A program made the translations under genes and the position numbers. A stretch of DNA of 64,000 nucleotides from Bordetella hinzii LMG 13501 (lineage in GTDB: Bacteria > Pseudomonadota > Gammaproteobacteria > Burkholderiales > Burkholderiaceae_B). The stretch covers positions 1 to 64,000 of the forward strand of contig NZ_LRUJ01000014.1 in assembly GCF_001548475.1 (NCBI RefSeq), written 5' to 3'. Positions 57,181 through 64,000 of this stretch are shown piece after piece; position 1 is the stretch's first letter, and every line of letters starts with the position of its first letter. Under the pieces are notes generated by a model. That model did not search any database and had not been told where the DNA came from. It saw nothing but the letters and a program-made list of their open reading frames with translations.

Positions 57181-58050
57181 TTATTCCGCTGCCTTGGCCT
57201 GGCGCACGATGAGTACGTCGCAGGGCAGCGCCTCCAGCAGTTTTTCGGCTACGCTGCCGATGGCCGTGCGCAGGATGCCAGTCAGGCCATGGGTGCCCGT
57301 CACCACCAGGTCGCAGCGGCGGTTGAAGACGAACTCCGACAGCAGGTTTTCCGGTTGCCCGGGCTCGAGCACGATGTCCGGCGGCGTCCTGCCGGCCAAC
57401 TCGGGCGTCTCGGCCAGGAAGGCCTGGGCTTTCTGCAAGGCATCGTTATAGAAGCTGCGCACCACGGCGTCCTGCGGCAGGCCGTCCTTTTGGGGCGGCA
57501 CGGAATAGGCATGGAACAGCGTGATGCGGGCGTCGCCGGCCACTTTCAGCGCGGCGGTCAGCGCCTGCCGGGAGCCTTCCGAGAAGTCGGTGGCGATCAC
57601 CACGTCCTGGTAGGGCTTGCGCGGCCGCGCCTTGACCACCAGCACGGGTTCGACGGCCTGGCGCGCCAGGCGCTCGACCGTGGTGCCCAGCAAGAGCCGC
57701 CCCAGGGTCGTCTCGCGCGCCACGCCGGTCACGATGAGCGAGCAGCCGAAGTGGGCGACCGTGTCCAGGATGACCTCCAGCGGATGGCCATGGGTGACGA
57801 CGGCTTCGGCCGGCACGCCCGCCTCGGCCAGGTCGTCGGCCAGCCGGCGCTCGGCCAGCGCCTTGTGGTCCGGCGTCAGGCGCCGCCAGGCTGGCGTGGT
57901 CAGGGCGGTGGCGTTGGGCGGCTCCATTACGTGCAGGGCGACCAGGCGGGAGTGCTGCTGGCGGGCCAGCATGATGGCGCGGTCCAGCGCGCGGTCGCTG
58001 CGCGCGCTCAGGTCCGTGGCGAGCAGGATGGGGCCGGCGGGGTCGGTCAT
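57181..58050 (-). CDS. Universal stress protein with two tandem Usp domains
   Basis: A 289-residue cytoplasmic protein with two Usp domains in series (about residues 1-145 and 150-289). Each ends in an ATP-binding-type G-2x-G-9x-G-(S/T) pattern: TGVARETTLGRLLLGTTVER in the first and TGTHGLTGILRTAIGSVAEK in the second. Domain 1 starts ILLATDLSARSDRALDRA and domain 2 VVIATDFSEGSRQALTAA. The start at 58050 (MTDPAGPILL) is chosen; a longer in-frame extension lacks conserved sequence. Lone gene; role in stress survival is by family. Confidence 0.92.
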   Translation of the reverse strand: MTDPAGPILLATDLSARSDRALDRAIMLARQQHSRLVALHVMEPPNATALTTPAWRRLTPDHKALAERRLADDLAEAGVPAEAVVTHGHPLEVILDTVAHFGCSLIVTGVARETTLGRLLLGTTVERLARQAVEPVLVVKARPRKPYQDVVIATDFSEGSRQALTAALKVAGDARITLFHAYSVPPQKDGLPQDAVVRSFYNDALQKAQAFLAETPELAGRTPPDIVLEPGQPENLLSEFVFNRRCDLVVTGTHGLTGILRTAIGSVAEKLLEALPCDVLIVRQAKAAE

Positions 58051-58205
58051 GCGTCTTCTCCTGGAAACGGCCGCCTTGGGCGGCCGGGGAGCGCACGGGT
58101 GTGCGAGGGATGCGATGATTGTCCCGCCTATCCTGCCCGAGGGCATTGACCCGCGTCAACGGCGCCGTCCTACAATGTCCTGTTTGCATCGACCCCGTTT
58201 ACGGC

Positions 58206-58844
58206 ATGCCGACCGAAACCTCCACCCTGCTGCTGCATTCGCTCTATCTCATCGCCATCGTGGCCGAGGCCATGACCGCGGCCCTGGCCGCCGGCCGGCG
58301 CGATATGGACTGGGTGGGCGTATGCGTCATCGCCTGCGTGACCGCGCTGGGCGGGGGCTCGATGCGCGATGTGCTGCTGGGCCATTACCCCCTGACCTGG
58401 GTGGCCCATCCGGAATACCTCGGCATGACCGCCGGCGCGGCCCTGCTGACGGCGCTGGGCGCGCCCATGCTGCGCCATCTGCGCAAAGTCTTCCTGCTGC
58501 TGGATGCGCTGGGCCTGGTGGCCTTCACCATCATCGGCTGCAAGGTGGCCCAGCAGATGGACCTGTCCTTGTCGGTGATCATCATCAGCGGCGTGATCAC
58601 AGGCTGCGCGGGCGGGGTGCTGCGCGATGTGCTGTGCAACGACATCCCCTTGCTGTTTCGCAGCGAGCTCTACGCCAGCGTCTCGCTGGTGACGGGCGGG
58701 CTGTATATGGCGCTGGAGCACTATACCGGCGCCAGCGGCCTGGCCGTGCCCGTGGCGCTGGCCGCCGGCCTGGCCTTGCGCCTGCTGGCGCTGCGCTTCA
58801 ATTGGCAAATGCCCAAGTTCGTCTATCGGGGCGATTGGCACTGA
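58206..58844 (+). CDS. TRIC cation channel / YicG (UPF0126) family membrane protein
   Basis: A 212-residue integral membrane protein with about seven helices and an internal repeat. Each half holds a conserved Gly-rich turn: TALGGGSMRDVLLG and CAGGVLRDVLCNDIP, the family signature of UPF0126. Bacterial members are TRIC-like; some have been linked to glycine uptake. The ATG 58206 (MPTETSTLLLHSLYLIA) begins at the first helix; an upstream start would add 29 poorly conserved residues. Confidence 0.88.
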   Translation: MPTETSTLLLHSLYLIAIVAEAMTAALAAGRRDMDWVGVCVIACVTALGGGSMRDVLLGHYPLTWVAHPEYLGMTAGAALLTALGAPMLRHLRKVFLLLDALGLVAFTIIGCKVAQQMDLSLSVIIISGVITGCAGGVLRDVLCNDIPLLFRSELYASVSLVTGGLYMALEHYTGASGLAVPVALAAGLALRLLALRFNWQMPKFVYRGDWH

Positions 58845-58882
58845 GCGTGGCCCTCCGCGGGCGGCGCCAGGACGGCGCAAAG

Positions 58883-58909
58883 AAAAACGCTCCCGACGGG
58901 AGCGTTTTT
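58883..58909. terminator. Bidirectional terminator between the YicG-family gene and gdhA
   Basis: AAAAACGCTCCC (58883-58894), loop GAC, GGGAGCGTTTTT (58898-58909): perfect 12-base stem with five-T run on the plus strand and a matching A-run for the converging gdhA. Confidence 0.92.
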
Positions 58910-58928
58910 CATGATGCCGGGCGTGCAA

Positions 58929-60266
58929 TCAATACAGGCCTTGCTGCAGCATCGCGTCGGCAACCTTGACGAAGCCGGCGATGTTGGCGCCGTCCAGGTA
59001 GTTGACATAGCCCGACTCGCCGTGGCCGTGGCGCACGCAATTCTCGTGGATGTCGCACATGATGGCCTGCAGGCGCTGGTCCACCTCTTCGCGCGTCCAG
59101 GACAGGCGGGCCGAGTTCTGGCTCATCTCCAGGCCCGAGACGGCCACGCCGCCGGCATTGCTGGCCTTGCCCGGCGCGTAGAGCACATGGGCGTCGATGA
59201 AGGCCTGGGCGGCCGCCAGGGTGGCGGGCATGTTGGCGCCTTCGGCCACGCATTTCACGCCGTTGGCGATCAGGGTGCGGGCGTCGTTTTCGTCCAGTTC
59301 ATTCTGGGTGGCGCAGGGCAGGGCCACGTCGACCGGCACCTGCCACGGGCGGGCGCCCGGCAGGAAGCGCAGGCCCAGCTGCTGGGCGTAGTCTTCGACA
59401 CGGCCGCGCTGCACATTCTTGACATGCATGAGGGCTTGCAGTTTTTCCGGGGTGAAACCGGCTTCGTCCAGCACCGTGCCGCCCGAGTCGGAAACGGTCA
59501 GCACGCGCGCGCCCATGGCCATGGCCTTTTCGACGGCGTACTGGGCGACATTGCCGGAGCCCGACACGGACACGCGCAGGCCGTCGAACGACATGCTCAC
59601 GCGGCGCAGCATCTGTTCGGCGAAGTAGACCGTGCCGTAGCCGGTGGCCTCGGGGCGGATCAGGCTGCCGCCGAAGGTCAGGCCCTTGCCGGTGAACACG
59701 GCGGCGGCCGAGTTCGACAGCTTTTTCATCATGCCGGCCATATACCCGACCTCGCGGCCGCCCACGCCGATATCGCCGGCCGGCACGTCGGTGTCCGGGC
59801 CCAGGTGGCGATAGAGCTCGATCATGAGCGCCTGGCAGAAGCGCATCACCTCGCCCTCGGACTTGCCCTTGGGATCGAAGTCCGAGCCGCCCTTGCCGCC
59901 GCCCATAGGCAGCGTGGTCAGGGCGTTCTTCAGCGTCTGCTCGAACGCCAGGAATTTCAGGACCGACAGGTTCACGCTGGGATGAAAGCGCATGCCGCCC
60001 TTGAAGGGGCCGATGGCCGAGCTGTGCTGGATGCGGAAGGCGCGATTGACCTGGGCGCGGCCTTGGTCATCGGTCCAGCACACGCGGAACTGGATCACGC
60101 GCTCGGGCTCGACCAGGCGCTCCAGCAGGGCCTGTTGGCCGTAGTGCGGGTTTTTCTCGATGAAAGGCCACAGGCTGCCCATGACCTCCTGGACGGCCTG
60201 CATGAATTCGGGTTGATGGGGGTCGCGGCTCGCGACGCGGCCCAGGAAATCGGTCAATGACTGCAT
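58929..60266 (-). CDS. gdhA: NADP-specific glutamate dehydrogenase
   Basis: A 445-residue hexameric-type glutamate dehydrogenase (E. coli 447) linking 2-oxoglutarate plus ammonia to glutamate. Substrate and catalytic motifs: GPFKGGMRFHPSVNL, LPMGGGKGGSDFDPKGKS with the catalytic Lys, PAGDIGVGGREVGYM, and the dinucleotide-binding VSVSGSGNVAQYAVEKA. Start MQSLTDFLG at 60266 is family-typical; longer in-frame extension is leader sequence. The mRNA just upstream of the start contains CCUCCUUU, resembling an anti-Shine-Dalgarno, while GGAG is 11 bases away, so translation may be poor or controlled. Confidence 0.95.
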   Translation of the reverse strand: MQSLTDFLGRVASRDPHQPEFMQAVQEVMGSLWPFIEKNPHYGQQALLERLVEPERVIQFRVCWTDDQGRAQVNRAFRIQHSSAIGPFKGGMRFHPSVNLSVLKFLAFEQTLKNALTTLPMGGGKGGSDFDPKGKSEGEVMRFCQALMIELYRHLGPDTDVPAGDIGVGGREVGYMAGMMKKLSNSAAAVFTGKGLTFGGSLIRPEATGYGTVYFAEQMLRRVSMSFDGLRVSVSGSGNVAQYAVEKAMAMGARVLTVSDSGGTVLDEAGFTPEKLQALMHVKNVQRGRVEDYAQQLGLRFLPGARPWQVPVDVALPCATQNELDENDARTLIANGVKCVAEGANMPATLAAAQAFIDAHVLYAPGKASNAGGVAVSGLEMSQNSARLSWTREEVDQRLQAIMCDIHENCVRHGHGESGYVNYLDGANIAGFVKVADAMLQQGLY

Positions 60267-60307
60267 GGAAAGGAGGTCTCCGGTAATGCTGCATAGCGGT
60301 GCCTGAT

Positions 60308-60383
60308 GGATCAAATCGGTGCAACGTTTGATCCGAAACGGTGCGTTGTCGCCAAAAGGCACTGATTTGGTGCGCGGATTGTA
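60308..60383 (-). promoter_or_regulatory. gdhA leader with -10 box and a GGATCAAA-N11-TTTGATCC palindrome
   Basis: On the minus strand TACAAT (60383-60378) is a plausible gdhA -10 box with no good -35. Downstream of it the 8-base inverted repeat GGATCAAA (60308-60315) / TTTGATCC (60327-60334), spacer 11, could be a regulator site or an mRNA hairpin. CGGTGC occurs twice in the same stretch. Confidence 0.45.
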
Positions 60384-60771
60384 GGAAGGTTTTCCGCACT
60401 GCGGCAGGGGGGCCGGCGGCCATGAACCTGCCGGCAATTTCCGTTATTTAATGGGGACTGATAAAAGGGGAAGCGGCCTGAAACCGCGCATTTCAGCGCT
60501 GGGCGTTTCTCGTGGATGCTGTCTTATTTTGAATAAAATCAACGGCTTTTATTATGCGTCCCCAATAATATAAGGCGGTTTCCATCTGTGTGGACCTCGC
60601 GGCACCCGAAAACGCTCCCCGTTTTTGCCGGGCCCCCGGGGCGGGTCAAAAAAATTTCGCCCACATATATGTCCCCTTTTATTTTGTGGCGTCGCGGCCT
60701 CGAATCCGGGTGATCTCGTTATAGTTGAGGCCCATGGCTACTTTGCGCCGCCACCTGCTTCTGGAATCTCT
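60384..60771. other. AT-rich gap between gdhA and xthA, no gene seen
   Basis: Almost 390 bases with no credible gene in an otherwise dense, GC-rich region. ATAAAAGGGGA (60461-60471) and TCCCCTTTTAT (60672-60682) are an exact 11-base inverted repeat 200 bases apart; GTCCCC also occurs at about 60556 followed by AATAATATAA. A Lys/AT patch TTATTTTGAATAAAAT lies near 60525. The xthA promoter should lie here but no clear -35/-10 pair stands out. Confidence 0.4.
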
Positions 60772-61554
60772 ATGCTGCGAGTCATTTCCGCCAACCTGAA
60801 TGGCATCCGGTCCGCCAACACCAAGGGTTTTTTCGATTGGATGAGCCAGCAGGACGCCGATTTCATCTGCGTCCAGGAGCTCAAGGCCCAGGAAGCGGAC
60901 ATCGCCCCGGCCATGAAGGCGCCGGGCGCCTACCAGGGCTATTTCCATTACGCCGAGAAAAAAGGCTATAGCGGTGTGGGCATCTATACCCCGCACAAGC
61001 CGGAGTCGGTGGTGATCGGCCTGGGCGTGCCCGAGATCGACGCCGAAGGCCGCTATATCGAACTGGTCTATCCCAAGCTGTCCGTGGTGTCGGTCTATCT
61101 GCCCTCGGGCTCCAGCGGTGACCACCGGCAGACGGCCAAGTATTACTTCATGGAGCATTTCTACCGCCACCTGGCCGCGTTGATCGGCTGCGGCCGCGAG
61201 GTCGTCATCTGCGGCGACTGGAACATCGCCCACAAGGAAGCCGACCTCAAGAACTGGAAGGGCAATCTCAAGAACAGCGGTTTTCTGCCCGAAGAGCGGG
61301 CCTGGCTCACCCGCGTGCTCGACGAGCTGAAATGGGTCGATGTCTACCGCCGCCTGGCGCCGGACGCCACCGGCGAGGGCTATACCTGGTGGAGCAACCG
61401 CGGCCAGGCCTGGGCCAAGAACGTGGGCTGGCGTATCGATTACCACATCGCCAGCAACGGCTTGGCCGATACGGCGCGCCGGGCGGCCATCTACAAGGAT
61501 GCCCGCTTCAGCGACCACGCGCCGCTGACGATCGACTACGAGTACTCGCTGTAA
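60772..61554 (+). CDS. xthA: Exodeoxyribonuclease III
   Basis: A 260-residue AP endonuclease/3'-exonuclease for base-excision repair. Motifs: [15 protein letters not shown] (Asn in the active site), [10 protein letters not shown] (metal Glu), [27 protein letters not shown] (Asp and Asn), [20 protein letters not shown] and [11 protein letters not shown] with the catalytic His. Length matches E. coli XthA (268). The ATG at 60772 follows GGAATCTCT; a longer in-frame start has no conserved sequence. pyrE follows on the same strand. Confidence 0.95.
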   Translation: MLRVISANLNGIRSANTKGFFDWMSQQDADFICVQELKAQEADIAPAMKAPGAYQGYFHYAEKKGYSGVGIYTPHKPESVVIGLGVPEIDAEGRYIELVYPKLSVVSVYLPSGSSGDHRQTAKYYFMEHFYRHLAALIGCGREVVICGDWNIAHKEADLKNWKGNLKNSGFLPEERAWLTRVLDELKWVDVYRRLAPDATGEGYTWWSNRGQAWAKNVGWRIDYHIASNGLADTARRAAIYKDARFSDHAPLTIDYEYSL

Positions 61555-61603
61555 ATCGCGGATAATGGCGGGGTTTGCCAATCCTGATCCGGAAATCCCC
61601 CGC

Positions 61604-62272
61604 ATGTCCTCCACCACCGCCACTGATTTCGTCCGCTTCGCCCTTGACGAGGGTGTGCTGCGTTTCGGCAGCTTCAAGGTCAAGTCCGGCAGAATCAGCC
61701 CCTATTTCTTTAACGCCGGCCTGTTCAACAGCGGGCGCTCCGTGGGCAAGCTGGCGACGTTCTATGCCCAGGCCCTGCTGGACTCGGGCGTGGAATTCGA
61801 CATGCTGTTCGGCCCCGCCTACAAGGGCATCCCGCTGTCCACGGCCACCGCGGTGGCGCTGGCCTCGCATCCCCAGGCGGGCGGGCGCGACATCCCCTTT
61901 GCCTACAACCGCAAGGAAGCCAAGGATCACGGCGAGGGCGGCACCCTGGTCGGCGCGCCGCTGGCCGGCAAGGTCGTCATCATCGACGACGTGATCACGG
62001 CGGGCACGTCGGTGCGCGAGTCGGTGGAGATCATCCGCGCGGCCGGCGCCGAGCCGGCCGCCGTGCTGATCGCGATGGACCGCATGGAGCGCGCCGGCCC
62101 GGACGACGCCCTGTCGCCGCATTCCGCCGTGCAGGACGTCGCCCGGACCTATGGTATTCCAGTGGTCAGCATCGCCTCGCTGGCCGACATCCTCAAATTG
62201 CTCGAAGACGACGCGCAATTCGCGGCGAATCGCGAATCGGTGCTGGCCTACCGCCAGAAATACGGCGTTTGA
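61604..62272 (+). CDS. pyrE: Orotate phosphoribosyltransferase
   Basis: A 222-residue pyrimidine-pathway enzyme that joins orotate to PRPP to make OMP. Motifs: [16 protein letters not shown]-like [52 protein letters not shown] (catalytic loop) and the PRPP site [18 protein letters not shown]. Length fits PyrE. The chosen ATG 61604 ([17 protein letters not shown]) removes 13 non-conserved upstream codons. Followed by a strong terminator. Confidence 0.96.
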   Translation: MSSTTATDFVRFALDEGVLRFGSFKVKSGRISPYFFNAGLFNSGRSVGKLATFYAQALLDSGVEFDMLFGPAYKGIPLSTATAVALASHPQAGGRDIPFAYNRKEAKDHGEGGTLVGAPLAGKVVIIDDVITAGTSVRESVEIIRAAGAEPAAVLIAMDRMERAGPDDALSPHSAVQDVARTYGIPVVSIASLADILKLLEDDAQFAANRESVLAYRQKYGV

Positions 62273-62289
62273 TCCCGGCGCGGCATAAG

Positions 62290-62320
62290 AAAAGCGGCCC
62301 TCCACGGAGGGCCGCTTTTT
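62290..62320. terminator. Bidirectional terminator between pyrE and gatB
   Basis: AAAAGCGGCCCTCC (62290-62303), loop AC, GGAGGGCCGCTTTT (62306-62319), followed by one further T. A perfect 14-base stem with A-run and T-run on the two sides, placed between converging genes. Confidence 0.94.
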
Positions 62321-62333
62321 CGTGCGGGGCCGC

Positions 62334-63791
<1,458 letters not shown>

Positions 63792-63793
63792 GG

Positions 63794-64000
63794 TCAGGCG
63801 TCCTGCGTTGCCGGCGTGCGTTGATGCCAGTCGGTCACTTGTTGGTAGCGGTCGGCGATGGCCAGCAAGCGGCCTTCGTCGAAGTAGTTGCCGATGATCT
63901 GCAGGCCCACCGGGCGGCCGGCGCCGCCGAAACCGCAGGGCACCGACATGGCGGGCAGGCCCGCCAGGCTCACGCCCAGCGTGTAGATGTCGGCCAGCCA
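63794..64000 (-). CDS. gatA: Aspartyl/glutamyl-tRNA amidotransferase subunit A, 5' part outside the window
   Basis: Only the last 68 codons are inside the window, ending at the TGA at 63794-63796. The C-terminal sequence includes [38 protein letters not shown] and ends [16 protein letters not shown], which is the GatA C-terminal signature (glutaminase subunit, amidase family). The catalytic Ser-Lys core lies beyond the window edge. Confidence 0.93.
   Translation of the reverse strand, partial: WLADIYTLGVSLAGLPAMSVPCGFGGAGRPVGLQIIGNYFDEGRLLAIADRYQQVTDWHQRTPATQDA

Noticed and set aside
60286-60363. Short plus-strand frames after AAGGAGGT at 60270
   Set aside because: The AAGGAGGT is well spaced before an ATG at 60286, but the frame ends after six codons, and a second frame from ATG 60307 ends after 19; neither looks like a gene.

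Overview
The window is a compact, GC-rich (roughly two-thirds G+C by eye) chromosomal stretch from a Gram-negative beta-proteobacterium. Protein character and gene content (acetate/CoA-type catabolic clusters, a Burkholderiales-type general porin, MetX-MetW, a full atpIBEFHAGDC operon, hexameric NADP-type GdhA, proteobacterial GshA) point to the Alcaligenaceae, most likely the Bordetella-Achromobacter lineage; that assignment is inference from the proteins, not a database match. I see no insertion sequences, phage genes, CRISPR arrays or rRNA genes. Both ends cut through genes (mltA at the left, gatA at the right).

Layout. 1-4.0 kb: envelope and redox housekeeping on the plus strand (mltA, a ubiquinone-type FAD hydroxylase, dsbC, a D-2-hydroxyacid dehydrogenase). 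4.1-10.8 kb: ttcA and folB on the minus strand, divergent from a flavin reductase, then a PDZ-containing M61 peptidase divergent from an enoyl-CoA hydratase, then a secreted DUF1254/DUF1214 protein. 10.8-18.6 kb: the complete F1Fo ATP synthase operon with its own promoter, a long structured leader, a palindromic repeat between atpA and atpG, and a strong terminator. 18.7-25.3 kb: an atypical pseudo-receiver/Fis-type regulator, hemE, priA and rep, with an AT-rich DnaA-box-bearing gap between hemE and priA. 25.4-34.2 kb: a minus-strand operon for an oligopeptide-type ABC importer bracketed by three different hydrolases. 34.4-35.7 kb: a small unrecognised protein under a striking CTAG-containing palindromic operator, and NnrD.

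35.8-43.2 kb: an acyl-CoA catabolic region (two enoyl-CoA hydratase-family proteins, a nitronate monooxygenase-like enzyme, a TetR regulator with a clear operator, acyl-CoA dehydrogenase, class III CoA transferase, 3-hydroxyacyl-CoA dehydrogenase). 43.2-50.1 kb, mostly minus strand: a duplicated di-heme cytochrome c5, tRNA-Arg(CCG), two adjacent membrane proteins that each carry a His/Asn-Cys papain-like domain, a lipocalin, gshA and a lysophospholipase-like hydrolase. 50.1-64 kb: a lipoprotein, an AEC transporter, an Ldh-family dehydrogenase, metX-metW, an AmpG-like permease, a porin, a tandem universal stress protein, a TRIC/YicG membrane protein, gdhA, xthA, pyrE, gatB and the end of gatA.

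The most unusual signals are regulatory or architectural: the paired CCTAGG palindromes around a small-protein promoter (34.71-34.78 kb), the DnaA-box/direct-repeat patch upstream of priA, the tandem papain-like membrane gene pair at 44.4-46.8 kb, the pseudo-receiver regulator after atpC, and the hydrolase-loaded peptide-transport operon. Nothing here is clearly a new defence or mobile system.
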